Shown here piece after piece: positions 1 through 8,267 of a stretch of 64,000 nt of DNA. The DNA comes from Vulcanimicrobiota bacterium. GTDB taxonomy: Bacteria > Vulcanimicrobiota > Vulcanimicrobiia > Vulcanimicrobiales > Vulcanimicrobiaceae. The notes under the pieces were generated by a model. It was not told where the DNA came from. It made no database searches and was given only the letters and a program-made list of their open reading frames with translations. The translations under genes were made by a program, and so were the position numbers. The stretch is from contig DAHUXH010000013.1 of NCBI GenBank assembly GCA_027307235.1, positions 248,001 to 312,000 of the forward strand, read 5' to 3'. Every line of letters starts with the position of its first letter. Within the stretch, counting starts at the first letter, position 1.

Positions 1-1
1 T

Positions 2-2332
2 GCAGATGAACGCACGCTCGACGCACTCGACTTCGACGCGGTGCGCGAGCGCGTCGTCGGCTCCACCGCCACCGAGCGCGGACGCGCGACGGCGCGCACG
101 TTCGCACCCGACGTCCATTTCGATGCCGTCCGGCGCGAACAGCGCCTGACCAGCGACCTCCGCCTTCTCGTCGAGTCCCACGATTTCTTCATAGAAGCGG
201 CGGTCGATCCGCGGGCTTTGCTCGATCGCGCCGCAGTGGGTTCGACGTTGTCCGCGATCGAAGCGCGCGGTGTCGGTGATGCGCTCGCGGCCGCCGCCGG
301 TGCCTATCGGCGTGCGCGCGCGATCGAGAGCGACGCGATCGGCGCGCTGTGCGCGCGGTACGTCGCGCTCGACGACGTGCGTCGCGAGATTCATGAAGCG
401 GTCGACGAGCGCGGCACCGTGCTCGACCGCGCCTCGCCCGCGCTCGCGCGCCTGCGCAAGAATCTGGTGCAGGCGCAAGCCGATGCGCGCGATCGCGTCA
501 CCGCGCTGGTGCGCTCGGGAAAACATGCGCGTGCCATTCAAGATGCGGTGGTGACCATCCGAGACGGCCGCTTCGTGGTGCCGATCAAAGCCGAGTTCTC
601 CGGCGAGTTTCCGGGTATCGTCATCGACACCAGTTCCAGCGGGCAGACGCTGTTCGTGGAGCCGCTCGCCGCACTTGATGCGAACAATCGCGTGCGCACG
701 CTGCGGTTGGAAGAAGAACATGAGATTGCGCGCATTCTCGAAGCGCTCTCACGGCGCATCGGCGCGCGTGCGTCCGAGATCGACGCGGATGTCGAGGTGC
801 TCGCACAGCTTGATCTGCGATGCGCGCGGGCACGCGTCGCACGCGAGATGCGTGCCATCGAACCCGAGTTGCGCGATGAACCCGAGATACGCATCGCCGA
901 CGGACGTCATCCCTTGCTCGGTGATCGCGCGGTTCCGCAGTCACTCGTGCTCGACGACGCGACGCGCTTGATCGTGATCAGCGGGCCGAACATGGGCGGC
1001 AAGACGGTGGCGCTCAAGATGCTCGGTTTGTTCGTCACCATGACCTATTGCGGCATGCAGATTCCGGCGCAGCCCGGTTCAGCCATCGGGTGCTTCACCC
1101 ATCTCTTCGCCGACATCGGCGACGAACAGTCGATCGCGGACAACGCATCGACGTTCTCGGCGCACCTCGTGCGCATGCGCGAGGCGCTCGAAGCACCGGA
1201 CCGTCGCACGCTCGTCCTCGTCGACGAGATCGGCGGCGGTACCGAGCCGACCGCCGGTGCCGCGCTCGCGATCGCGATGCTCGAACGGCTGCTCGCGGCG
1301 TCGGCGCGCGGCGTGGTGACGACGCACGCAACCGAACTGAAACTCTTCGCGCACGCGGCGCCGCATGTGGCCAACGCGAGCGTGCGCTTCGATCCGCAGA
1401 CGTTCCGGCCGACGTATCACTTGGACGTCGGCGCGCCCGGCCAATCGCTGGCGTTTCCGCTGGCCCGCGCGCTCGGCATCGACGCTGGGATCGTCGAGCG
1501 TGCCGAAGCATTGCTCGAATCGCGCGAGCGCGACTACGAGTCGGCGCTCGCGGAAGTCGCGTCGCTGGGCGCGCAATTGCAGCGCGAACGCGATGAGGCG
1601 GCGCGCGAACGGCGCATCGCGCAAAGGGAACGGCAGTCGATCGAACAGGAACGCGTGCGTTTCGATGAGGAGCGCCGCAGCTTCGCCGAGCGCGCGGACG
1701 ACCGTCTGCGTTCGGCGCTGCGCGAATTTTCGACGGAATTGCAGCGTCGTGCTGAGGGACGTCGCGCCGCCGGGAAAGTGACCGCCGCCCAGAGCGCGCT
1801 GTTGGGACAGGTCGCGCAGGAGATGCGCCGCGATCTCGGCATCATCGAGCCGAGCGTCCCGGCGCAGACGGCCGCGATCGCACCGGGCGACCGCGTTCGC
1901 ATTCGGTCGCTGCGGCAAGACGGTATCGCGCTGGAAGATTACGGCGAGAGCATCCTGGTCGCGATCGGACCGATGAAGACCGTCGTCGCGAAGACCGACG
2001 TGGAACGCTCGGGGCCGCAATCGCCGCCACTGCGCGCGGCGCGCGACGGCAGCGCGGCCAAGCTTGCCGCTTCGGCGCGCATCGCAAGCGAACTCGACGT
2101 ACGCGGCAAGCGCTACGTCGAAGCCGAACCGCTGGTCGAAAAATGGATCGACGATGCCGTGCTGGCGGGCGTGTCCACGCTGCGTCTGATTCACGGCAAG
2201 GGCACCGGGCAACTTGGCCGCGGCCTGCAAGAGTATCTGCAGTCGCACCCCTCGGTCGAGAGTGTGCGCTACGGCAGCGAAGGCGAAGGTGCCGGCGGCG
2301 TCACCATCGTCGTCTTGCGCGGCGGCGAGTGA
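2..2332 (+). CDS. mutS2: Endonuclease MutS2, 5' end outside the window
   Basis: MutS2 binds branched DNA and collided ribosomes; it suppresses homologous recombination or rescues ribosomes, depending on species. The frame is open to the first base. The residues before the GTG at 41 (DERTLDALDFDAVRERV) match the family N-terminus, so that GTG is internal and the true start lies upstream of the window. Numbering from 41, the Walker A GPNMGGKT is at about 315-322, Walker B LVLVDEIGGGTEP at about 390-402, a long Arg/Glu-rich coiled coil at about 490-590, and a C-terminal Smr nuclease domain from about 680 with the HGKGTG signature. No mutS1-type mismatch-recognition domain is present. tyrS follows 48 bp downstream on the same strand. 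Identification is secure. Confidence 0.96.
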   Translation, partial: ADERTLDALDFDAVRERVVGSTATERGRATARTFAPDVHFDAVRREQRLTSDLRLLVESHDFFIEAAVDPRALLDRAAVGSTLSAIEARGVGDALAAAAGAYRRARAIESDAIGALCARYVALDDVRREIHEAVDERGTVLDRASPALARLRKNLVQAQADARDRVTALVRSGKHARAIQDAVVTIRDGRFVVPIKAEFSGEFPGIVIDTSSSGQTLFVEPLAALDANNRVRTLRLEEEHEIARILEALSRRIGARASEIDADVEVLAQLDLRCARARVAREMRAIEPELRDEPEIRIADGRHPLLGDRAVPQSLVLDDATRLIVISGPNMGGKTVALKMLGLFVTMTYCGMQIPAQPGSAIGCFTHLFADIGDEQSIADNASTFSAHLVRMREALEAPDRRTLVLVDEIGGGTEPTAGAALAIAMLERLLAASARGVVTTHATELKLFAHAAPHVANASVRFDPQTFRPTYHLDVGAPGQSLAFPLARALGIDAGIVERAEALLESRERDYESALAEVASLGAQLQRERDEAARERRIAQRERQSIEQERVRFDEERRSFAERADDRLRSALREFSTELQRRAEGRRAAGKVTAAQSALLGQVAQEMRRDLGIIEPSVPAQTAAIAPGDRVRIRSLRQDGIALEDYGESILVAIGPMKTVVAKTDVERSGPQSPPLRAARDGSAAKLAASARIASELDVRGKRYVEAEPLVEKWIDDAVLAGVSTLRLIHGKGTGQLGRGLQEYLQSHPSVESVRYGSEGEGAGGVTIVVLRGGE

Positions 2333-2380
2333 CGTCATGCGAGGCATTTTGCGCTCGCGCAGCGTAAGGACCGGCGATTC

Positions 2381-3583
2381 ATGGTCACTGTGAGCAATGC
2401 GGCCGACGAGCTGCTCGACGGGTTCGAACACGTCGAGACCGTGCCGGAATTCAGAGAGCGGCTCAAGCTCGGCCGGCCGCTCAATGTGAAACTCGGCATC
2501 GACCCGACCAGCCCCGACCTGCATCTGGGCTTCATGGTCGTGCTGCACAAGCTCGCGCAGTTTGCGCAGGCGGGACACGCCGTCACGCTGATCATCGGAG
2601 ACTTCACGGCGCGCATCGGCGATCCAAGCGGCCGCAACGCGATGCGCCCGCCGCTGACGATGGAAGAGATCGACGCCAACATGCGTACGTACCGGGAGCA
2701 AGCCGGCAGGGTGCTCGACCTCGAACGCGTGACGATTCGCTACAACTCGGAATGGCTTGACTCGCTGCGCATCTCCGATTGGATCAAGCTGCTGTCGCAT
2801 GTGACGGTCGCGCAGATGCTCACGCGCAACGATTTCGCCAAACGCTATGCCGACGGCACGCCGATTTCGCTGCACGAGTTCATGTATCCGGTTGCGCAGG
2901 CGTATGATTCGGTCGCGATTGCGGCCGACGTCGAACTCGGCGGCATAGATCAGCTCTTCAATTTGCTGCTCGGCCGTCACTATCAAGAGAAGTTCGGTCA
3001 ACCGCCGCAGATCTGCGCGATGACGCCGCTGCTGGTCGGTTTAGACGGCGTGAAGAAGATGAGCAAGTCGCTCGGAAACTACGTCGGCGTCACCGAGCCG
3101 CCCAACACGCAGTTCGGGAAACTCATGTCGATCGGAGACGATCTGATACCGACGTATGCACGGTACGCCGCGTTCCGCCCGCAAGCCGACGTTGACGCCC
3201 TCGCGGCTGCGCTTGCGGCCGGGCGCGTCAACCCTATGGACGAGAAGAAGCGGCTCGCGCAAGAGATCGTCGCCCGCTATCATGGAGCCGGCGAGGGCCT
3301 GCGCGCCCGCGAGTTTTTCGAGCGCACCGTGCAGCGCCGAGAGCTGCCGACCGAGGACGTCCCCGAGATGCGTGTCGGCGATGCTCGCCGCGTCGCCGAT
3401 CTGCTGACCAAGGCGAACTTTGCGGAGTCGAAGCGGGCCGCCGAGCGACTAATCTCGGGGAACGGGGTCAAGGTCGATGGTATAGTCGTGACCGACCCGC
3501 GAGCCGAATGGACGGCGACGCAGCCGGCAGTGCTGTCGGTCGGGTCGCGAAAATTTGTACGCGTGGTTCCGAACGAGGGATAG
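2381..3583 (+). CDS. tyrS: Tyrosyl-tRNA synthetase
   Basis: Class I aminoacyl-tRNA synthetase that charges tRNA-Tyr with tyrosine in the cytoplasm. The 400-residue product has the HIGH-type motif HLGF at residues 48-51, the KMSKS loop at 226-230 and a C-terminal S4 RNA-binding domain (about 335-400). The KLGIDPTSPDLHLG start and the 400-residue length fit the TyrZ-like subgroup. An AAGGA about 10 bases upstream supports the ATG. The stop is two bases before the next start codon, so the small zinc-ribbon gene is probably cotranscribed. Confidence 0.96.
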   Translation: MVTVSNAADELLDGFEHVETVPEFRERLKLGRPLNVKLGIDPTSPDLHLGFMVVLHKLAQFAQAGHAVTLIIGDFTARIGDPSGRNAMRPPLTMEEIDANMRTYREQAGRVLDLERVTIRYNSEWLDSLRISDWIKLLSHVTVAQMLTRNDFAKRYADGTPISLHEFMYPVAQAYDSVAIAADVELGGIDQLFNLLLGRHYQEKFGQPPQICAMTPLLVGLDGVKKMSKSLGNYVGVTEPPNTQFGKLMSIGDDLIPTYARYAAFRPQADVDALAAALAAGRVNPMDEKKRLAQEIVARYHGAGEGLRAREFFERTVQRRELPTEDVPEMRVGDARRVADLLTKANFAESKRAAERLISGNGVKVDGIVVTDPRAEWTATQPAVLSVGSRKFVRVVPNEG

Positions 3584-3585
3584 CA

Positions 3586-3822
3586 ATGGCGGATTTTGGC
3601 CAGACATGGACATCGTCGATGCCGGCGGTCGAAGAAAAGAAGTTCGTTTGCAAACGCTGCAAGCGCGTCTACCCCTATCCGCAAGCCGGCGGGCGCCCGA
3701 TCCGTTGCGAGTGCGGTTGGTGGTACTACAACGACGGTTTGGCGATGCGTGAAGTGTTTTGGCAACGGCTCGCGCCCTACCGCGTCCCGCCCGAACTGCG
3801 GCACTTCTTCGAACCGAACTAG
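3586..3822 (+). CDS. Small zinc-ribbon-like protein of unknown function
   Basis: A 78-residue protein with two cysteine pairs, CKRC at about residues 22-25 and CEC about 20 residues later, spaced as in a small zinc ribbon, followed by an aromatic stretch (GWWYYND). I do not recognise a named family. I chose the ATG at 3586, two bases after the tyrS stop and preceded by GAGGG, rather than an in-frame ATG inside tyrS. The C-terminus overlaps the convergent hslO by 4 bp. It may be a nucleic-acid-binding accessory protein; that is only a guess from the fold. Confidence 0.7.
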   Translation: MADFGQTWTSSMPAVEEKKFVCKRCKRVYPYPQAGGRPIRCECGWWYYNDGLAMREVFWQRLAPYRVPPELRHFFEPN

Positions 3823-4724
3823 GAAGACTCGCTCGCCTGCGCTTCGAGCCGGTCAGCGAGCGCGAAGAGATCGCCGGCCAAGAAGATATAGGGCGTCGTG
3901 CAGAAGTCGCAGATCGCTTCGGTTTCGACGCTCTCGCGCGCCATCGCGCGCAATTGCTGTTCACCCAAGCTCAATAGCGCCGTCGCGACTTTCTCTCGAT
4001 TGCACAAGCAGTCGAAGTGAACCGGCATCGTGCGATGCGCGCGTAGTTCAAATGGCCCGGCCAGTTCGTGGAGAATCGCATGCGCGTCGGCGCCGCGCGC
4101 GATCAGTGTGGTGATCGGCGGCAGCGCGAGGGCGCGTTCTTCGAGCATCGCGATCGCGCGTTCGTCGGCGCCCGGCAGCACGTGCGCGATCACGCCGCCG
4201 GCAGCCGCCACGCCATCCGGATTCGCCAGCACCCCCAGTGCGACCACGCTCGGTATCTGCTCGGAGTTGATCAAGTACGCGGCCAGGTCTTCGGCGATTT
4301 CGCCCGAGATGAGCGCAACGACGCCCACATAGGGTTGGCCGACCTCGTAGGATTTCGTCACCTGCAGCGATCCGGCGCCGATCGCCCCGGCAACGTCGAA
4401 TTTTCCGTTGGCATTGAGCGGAAGGTCGACGTGCGGATGGCGCGTGTAGGCGCGTGCGGCGACGCGGTCTTCGCCCGGCAGCCATGCATCGGCTGCGAGT
4501 GCGCCGAGCGGCCCATCCCCCGCGATCTGCAGCGTAATGCGCTCGCTGCCTTTGAGATTCGCGCCGAGGAGCGCCGCGCCGGTGATCAGGCGGCCGACCG
4601 CGGCGGTCGCCGTGGGCGCGAGATCGTGTCGGGCGCGCGCTTCGCGCACGAGGTCGGTGGTGATAGCCGCGGTGATGGAAATTCCCGCATCGGGTGCCGT
4701 GGCGCTCAGTACGAGATCGAGCAT
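3819..4724 (-). CDS. hslO: Hsp33 redox-regulated chaperone
   Basis: Hsp33 is a cytoplasmic holdase switched on by oxidation and unfolding, protecting proteins during bleach or peroxide stress. The 301-residue product has the family body, with VIAHVLPGA in the core and C-terminal zinc-binding cysteines arranged CxC (C239, C241) and CxxC (C272, C275), as in the redox switch of characterised Hsp33. All four ligands are intact. It is convergent with the zinc-ribbon gene (4-bp overlap) and divergent from aroQ with a 50-bp gap that must hold both promoters. Confidence 0.95.
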   Translation of the reverse strand: MLDLVLSATAPDAGISITAAITTDLVREARARHDLAPTATAAVGRLITGAALLGANLKGSERITLQIAGDGPLGALAADAWLPGEDRVAARAYTRHPHVDLPLNANGKFDVAGAIGAGSLQVTKSYEVGQPYVGVVALISGEIAEDLAAYLINSEQIPSVVALGVLANPDGVAAAGGVIAHVLPGADERAIAMLEERALALPPITTLIARGADAHAILHELAGPFELRAHRTMPVHFDCLCNREKVATALLSLGEQQLRAMARESVETEAICDFCTTPYIFLAGDLFALADRLEAQASESS

Positions 4725-4774
4725 GCGCCGCTCTTTCCGAGGTTGCGGTGCTTTCCTCCACGAAGCGGACGACG

Positions 4775-5209
4775 ATGCGCGTATTGGTCATTCACGGCCC
4801 CAATTTGAATCTGCTCGGCGAGCGCGACCCTGCGATCTACGGCACGGCCACGCTCGACGAGATCAACGCGATGATCGAGAAAACCGCGTCCGAGCTGGGC
4901 ATGCGGGTCGATTGCGTTCAGCACAGCGACGAGGGCTCGATCATCGACGCGCTGCACGGCGCGCGCACCGTGTGCGACGCGATCATCATCAACCCCGGGG
5001 CATTTGCGCACTACTCCTACGCCATCGCCGACGCGATCGCGTCGATCTCGATTCCGGTCGTCGAAGTCCACCTTTCGAATCTCGCCTCCCGAGAGGAGTT
5101 TCGTCGCCGCAGCGTGACGGCCGGGTCGTGTCGCGGAAGCGTCTGCGGATTCGGTGCACATTCCTATCTGCTCGCGCTGCGGGCAGTCGCGCAAACCCCC
5201 GTAAAATAA
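4775..5209 (+). CDS. aroQ: Type II 3-dehydroquinate dehydratase
   Basis: Catalyses dehydration of 3-dehydroquinate to 3-dehydroshikimate, step three of the shikimate pathway. Family signatures are GPNLNLLGERDPAIYG at the N-terminus (with the catalytic Tyr), NPGAFAHYSYAI and VEVHLSN in the middle, and GFGAHSY near the end. The 144-residue length is typical. An upstream in-frame ATG at 4694 would run into the divergent hslO start and add residues with no family match, so 4775 is preferred. No other shikimate gene is in the window. Confidence 0.94.
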   Translation: MRVLVIHGPNLNLLGERDPAIYGTATLDEINAMIEKTASELGMRVDCVQHSDEGSIIDALHGARTVCDAIIINPGAFAHYSYAIADAIASISIPVVEVHLSNLASREEFRRRSVTAGSCRGSVCGFGAHSYLLALRAVAQTPVK

Positions 5210-5219
5210 GGCCTTTTCG

Positions 5220-5245
5220 CGCGATGCGCGGAAGGATGCATCGCG
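5220..5245 (+). terminator. Hairpin between aroQ and hup
   Basis: Eight complementary bases (CGCGATGC at 5220-5227 and GCATCGCG at 5238-5245) enclose a 10-base loop just after the aroQ stop. No T-run follows. It could end aroQ transcripts or shape the hup leader; the sequence does not decide between these. Confidence 0.3.
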
Positions 5246-5320
5246 CCGCCTGCGTATTACAGCCCCCCAAGGCAGACACAACCCTCGACCACCACCATGG
5301 TGCCGCTAAGGAGTATAGTT

Positions 5321-5656
5321 TTGACGAAAGCCGATCTCATCGAAGCCGTCGCTGAAGGCGCCGAACTTTCGAAACGTCAAGCGGGCGAAGTCGTCGACAT
5401 GATCCTCGACGAGATTCGCAGCGCGCTTTCCAAGGGCGAAAAAGTCGCACTCACGCCGTTCGGGAGCTTCGTGGTCCGCGCGCGCAAGGCACGCGAAGGC
5501 CGCAATCCGCTCACCGGCGAGAAGATCAAGATCGCCGCGCGCAAGGTTCCGGCATTCGTTGCCGGTAAGGGCCTCAAGGAGGCCGTCGGCGGCGCTCGTG
5601 CGGCGAAGAAGGCCCCAGCCAAGAAAGCCCCCGCAAAGAAGGGCAAGAAGCGCTAG
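5321..5656 (+). CDS. hup: HU-family nucleoid protein with basic Lys/Ala/Pro tail
   Basis: HU is a small dimeric architectural protein that bends and compacts DNA. The product (111 residues from the TTG) starts LTKADLIEAV and carries the flexible-arm signature GRNPLTGEKIKI. The start is decided by the ribosome binding site: AAGGAG at 5308-5313 lies 7 bases before the TTG at 5321, whereas an upstream in-frame ATG at 5297 precedes this site and lacks its own. The last 20 or so residues repeat AKKAPAKK, a basic extension beyond the usual 90-residue HU that resembles tails of actinobacterial HupB or histone H1 and probably adds nonspecific DNA contacts. Confidence 0.93.
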   Translation: MTKADLIEAVAEGAELSKRQAGEVVDMILDEIRSALSKGEKVALTPFGSFVVRARKAREGRNPLTGEKIKIAARKVPAFVAGKGLKEAVGGARAAKKAPAKKAPAKKGKKR

Positions 5657-5688
5657 CACCTCGTATCACCCGAGTGCTATGATCTTCT

Positions 5689-5718
5689 GACGAGCATCTC
5701 CATACGGAGATGCTCGTC
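5689..5718 (+). terminator. Perfect 13-bp inverted repeat after hup
   Basis: GACGAGCATCTCC (5689-5701) and its exact complement (5706-5718) flank the loop ATAC. It sits 32 bp after hup and ends 6 bp before the tRNA gene. There is no T-tract, so it is a terminator only if this organism uses stem-only signals; it could also be a processing site. A second, bulged hairpin (TAGCAC...GTGCTA, about 5654-5679) lies directly before it. Confidence 0.5.
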
Positions 5719-5724
5719 GGTCAT

Positions 5725-5799
5725 CGGGCTGTAGCGCAGCTTGGTTAGCGCGCTTGACTGGGGGTCAAGAGGTCGCAGGTTCGAATCCTGTCAGCCCGA
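5725..5799 (+). tRNA. tRNA-Pro (anticodon GGG)
   Basis: The 75-base cloverleaf has acceptor arm CGGGCTG/CAGCCCG, D arm GCGC...GCGC, anticodon stem CTTGA/TCAAG with loop CTGGGGG (anticodon GGG), five-base variable loop and T arm GCAGG-TTCGAAT-CCTGT, then discriminator A. The GGG anticodon reads CCC and CCU proline codons. CCA is not encoded and must be added after transcription. Confidence 0.95.
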
Positions 5800-5810
5800 T
5801 AGCGAACAAG

Positions 5811-5841
5811 AAATGCCCAAGAAAACATCTTGGGCATTTTT
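5811..5841 (+). terminator. Rho-independent terminator of tRNA-Pro
   Basis: AAATGCCCAAG and CTTGGGCATTT form an 11-bp stem around a 7-base loop, directly followed by further T residues. It begins 11 bases after the tRNA 3' end and is the textbook position for its terminator. Confidence 0.85.
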
Positions 5842-5899
5842 CGTTGATGTTCGCGTACGCGGCATCCAAATGCGGTGTGAGTGCGTTCTTGAGGTTGAG

Positions 5900-6316
5900 A
5901 TGATGAAACACGATGTAACGCCCGAGATCGTCAAGCCGGAAGAGGAGTGGCGCCATCAGCTTTCGCCCGAGCAGTATGCGATTTTGCGTGAGGCGGGGAC
6001 GGAGCGGCCGTTCACCGGCAGTTACCTCGACCATCGCGAGGACGGCATATACGTATGCGGCGCGTGCGGCGCCGAACTCTTCGCGGCCGACGCGAAGTTC
6101 GATTCGCACTGCGGCTGGCCGAGTTTCACGCATCCGGCGCAACAACACAACGTCCGCCTTCTCGATGACGACTCCCACGGAATGCATCGCGTCGAGGTGC
6201 GCTGCAAGAAGTGCGATTCGCATCTTGGGCACGTCTTCGACGACGGTCCGGGGCCGCGGAACACGCGGTATTGCATCAACTCCCTCTCGCTCGGCTTTCG
6301 CCCGGCGGGCCGGTAG
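5900..6316 (+). CDS. msrB: Peptide methionine-R-sulfoxide reductase MsrB
   Basis: Reduces the R epimer of methionine sulfoxide in proteins, restoring oxidised methionines. The 138-residue product shows the MsrB core: GSYLDHREDGIYVC, the structural-zinc pairs CGAC and CKKC, GWPSF, GHVFDDGP and the catalytic cysteine in RYCINS (about C125). A longer frame extends back into the tRNA gene, so I start at the ATG at 5900 after GAGG; the ATG at 5903 is equally possible. No msrA is adjacent. Confidence 0.95.
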   Translation: MMKHDVTPEIVKPEEEWRHQLSPEQYAILREAGTERPFTGSYLDHREDGIYVCGACGAELFAADAKFDSHCGWPSFTHPAQQHNVRLLDDDSHGMHRVEVRCKKCDSHLGHVFDDGPGPRNTRYCINSLSLGFRPAGR

Positions 6317-6364
6317 CGCGCGGCGCTGGCGGAGAGCCGGCCTTTTCCTCGAACGTCTTGCGGT

Positions 6365-6823
6365 GTGGAATCGCTGTTCGCTTCCGCGCCACCCGAGGCG
6401 ATGATGTTCGCCGACGGCGGGTCGCGCGGGAATCCCGGCCCGGCCGCTGCGGCGGCCGTTTTAGTGCGCCCCGACGGGGCGATCATCGTCGACGTCGGTG
6501 AGTTTCTCGGGATCACCACCAACAACGTTGCCGAGTGGACCGGCGTGTGCATTGGCCTGGAGGCCGCGCTCGAACGCGGCATCCGCCGCCTGGCCGTTCG
6601 GCTGGACTCAGAGCTTGTCGTCAAGCAGTTGCTCGGCGAATATCGCGTCAAGCACGACGGGCTCAAGCCGCTCCACCAGCGCGCCAAGGCGCTGCTGCGC
6701 AAGTTCGAGCAGGTCGACATTCGCCACGTGCCGCGCAATCAGAACAAACTGGCCGACGCCGTCGTCAATCGCGTCCTCGACGAGGAGACCAAGCCCTCTG
6801 GCCGGGAAAATTTGGGCCAATGA
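6365..6823 (+). CDS. rnhA: RNase H type I family protein
   Basis: Cleaves the RNA strand of RNA-DNA hybrids during replication and repair. The 152-residue product shows the fold of the bacterial/archaeal RNase HI-like group: ADGGSRGNPGPAA (first Asp), NNVAEW (Glu), RLDSELVVKQL (Asp) and HVPRNQNKLADAVVN (last Asp), so the metal-binding acidic residues appear complete. It starts at GTG 6365 or possibly ATG 6401, where the conserved domain begins. Its stop codon overlaps the next start (ATGA at 6820-6823), which points to translational coupling. Confidence 0.88.
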   Translation: MESLFASAPPEAMMFADGGSRGNPGPAAAAAVLVRPDGAIIVDVGEFLGITTNNVAEWTGVCIGLEAALERGIRRLAVRLDSELVVKQLLGEYRVKHDGLKPLHQRAKALLRKFEQVDIRHVPRNQNKLADAVVNRVLDEETKPSGRENLGQ

Positions 6824-7473
6824 AACGCAACCCACTGCCGCTGATCTTGACGATCTTCTTCGGCGTCATGCTCGTCGCGAGTGTGTTCATCTACCGCAAG
6901 AACAACGAGTTCTCGCACCTGGGCGAGGTCACGAAGATCGTGAATTCCCGCAGCGAGCTCTACGCACGGCTCCTCGTGCGGTACGACAGGCCGCCGATCT
7001 ACGAAGAAGAGTACTCGATGCAGGACGTCAACGGCGTCTCTACGTCGCGCTACCGCATTCGCGGGTACGCCGGAAAAGAAGTTCGCGTCACCGCGCCGGC
7101 GGCCAGAGTGCGCGAGGTCTCGTACTTCTTCGGCTCGCTGAATCAAGAGGGCGTCTGGGAGCTGATCAATCGGCCGCCTGTGGGCAACACCGGCGTCCAC
7201 TACACGCTCTATGTCAAGCAAATCCTCGGCGACAAGCAGGGCGAGCGAACCGTCACGTTCACCGATCCGCAGTACTGGGCGGCAGCCTCGGTGCCGGGGA
7301 AGCACTACGAGATACATCTCGACAAGAACGCGCCGGTCGATCTCTCCAGCGTTCAGAGCATCGACGTCGATGCGCGCTACCAGGCGATCGTCAATGAATT
7401 TCGGAATTTCGGCTCGCCTGCATTTCGTGCCGACGTGGCGCGCGCGCAAGCGGTGATTCGTTCCGCCAAGTGA
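6820..7473 (+). CDS. Membrane-anchored protein of unknown function
   Basis: A 217-residue protein with a short basic N-terminus and one hydrophobic segment at about residues 6-23, then a soluble region probably outside the cytoplasmic membrane. I recognise no family. The body is rich in beta-prone stretches such as KEVRVTAPAARVREVSYFFG. Both ends overlap neighbours by 4 bp (ATGA with rnhA, GTGA with the deacetylase), so the three genes are one transcript and this one may serve the envelope with the deacetylase. The start comes from the overlap; a longer frame reading back into rnhA is spurious. Confidence 0.8.
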   Translation: MKRNPLPLILTIFFGVMLVASVFIYRKNNEFSHLGEVTKIVNSRSELYARLLVRYDRPPIYEEEYSMQDVNGVSTSRYRIRGYAGKEVRVTAPAARVREVSYFFGSLNQEGVWELINRPPVGNTGVHYTLYVKQILGDKQGERTVTFTDPQYWAAASVPGKHYEIHLDKNAPVDLSSVQSIDVDARYQAIVNEFRNFGSPAFRADVARAQAVIRSAK

Positions 7474-8267
7474 CGGCGCTGAGGGCGCGCTTGGTGTGGC
7501 TCTGCGCGGCGCTGGCCGCGTTGTCGCTGACCGGTTTTGTCGCCTACGAAGTCGCGGAGAATCCGGGGAACCAACTCTTCGGCAGCACGGTCGTGAGCGG
7601 TCCGGCCGACCGCAAGGTCGTCGCGCTCACCTATGACGACGGGCCGAATCCGCCGTACACGACCGCGATTCTCGACGTGCTCAAGAGCGAGCACGTCCAT
7701 GCCACGTTCTTCGTCGTCGGCCGCGCGGTGCAAGCCTATCCGGCGGTCGTGCGGCGGGAAGCCGCCCTCGGCCATCTGGTCGGCAACCACAGTTGGTCGC
7801 ACGAACACCTCATCGTCGAAACGCCCGCGCATCTGCGCGGTTCACTCGAGCGCACCGATGCCGCCATCGAACGCGCGAGCGGCCAACGCGTGCGTTTCAT
7901 GCGCCCGCCGTTCGGCGCCCGGGATTGGCTCGTGCTGGACGTAACGCGCAAGCTGGGGTTGGTTCCCGTGATGTGGTCGGTGCCGTTGGCCAAGGACTGG
8001 GAGTATCCCAATGCCGCGACCATCGCCGCGCGCATCGTGCCCAATGTCCGTGATGGGTCGATCATCGTGCTGCATGACGGTAATCGCGGCCTGCTATGCG
8101 GCCGCGATCGTCTTTCCGCGCACATCTGCGATCGCAAAGCGGACGTGCAAGCGACACGGCTGATCGTTCGCGCGCTGAAGGCACGCGGCTTTCGCTTTGT
8201 GACCATCGCGCAACTGGTTGATCTGGGGCGCTCTACGCGTACGTCCGGCCGTCCGCAAGGCGAATGA
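7470..8267 (+). CDS. Exported polysaccharide deacetylase (NodB homology)
   Basis: Carbohydrate esterase 4 family enzyme, probably removing N-acetyl groups from peptidoglycan or an exopolysaccharide outside the membrane. An N-terminal hydrophobic segment (about 8-27) is a signal or anchor. The metal triad is visible: D57 in TYDDGP, with H107 and H111 in NHSWSHEH. RPPFGA supplies the conserved arginine and IIVLHDG the late histidine. The start is GTG at 7470, overlapping the previous stop by 4 bp. The 3' end overlaps the convergent DUF3465 gene by 35 bp. The exact polymer cannot be read from sequence. Confidence 0.92.
   Translation: MTALRARLVWLCAALAALSLTGFVAYEVAENPGNQLFGSTVVSGPADRKVVALTYDDGPNPPYTTAILDVLKSEHVHATFFVVGRAVQAYPAVVRREAALGHLVGNHSWSHEHLIVETPAHLRGSLERTDAAIERASGQRVRFMRPPFGARDWLVLDVTRKLGLVPVMWSVPLAKDWEYPNAATIAARIVPNVRDGSIIVLHDGNRGLLCGRDRLSAHICDRKADVQATRLIVRALKARGFRFVTIAQLVDLGRSTRTSGRPQGE

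Noticed and set aside
1079-3001. 640-residue minus-strand frame across mutS2 and tyrS
   Set aside because: Antisense shadow of two clear genes; composition is Arg/His-rich, typical of GC-rich complement frames, and it has no domain.
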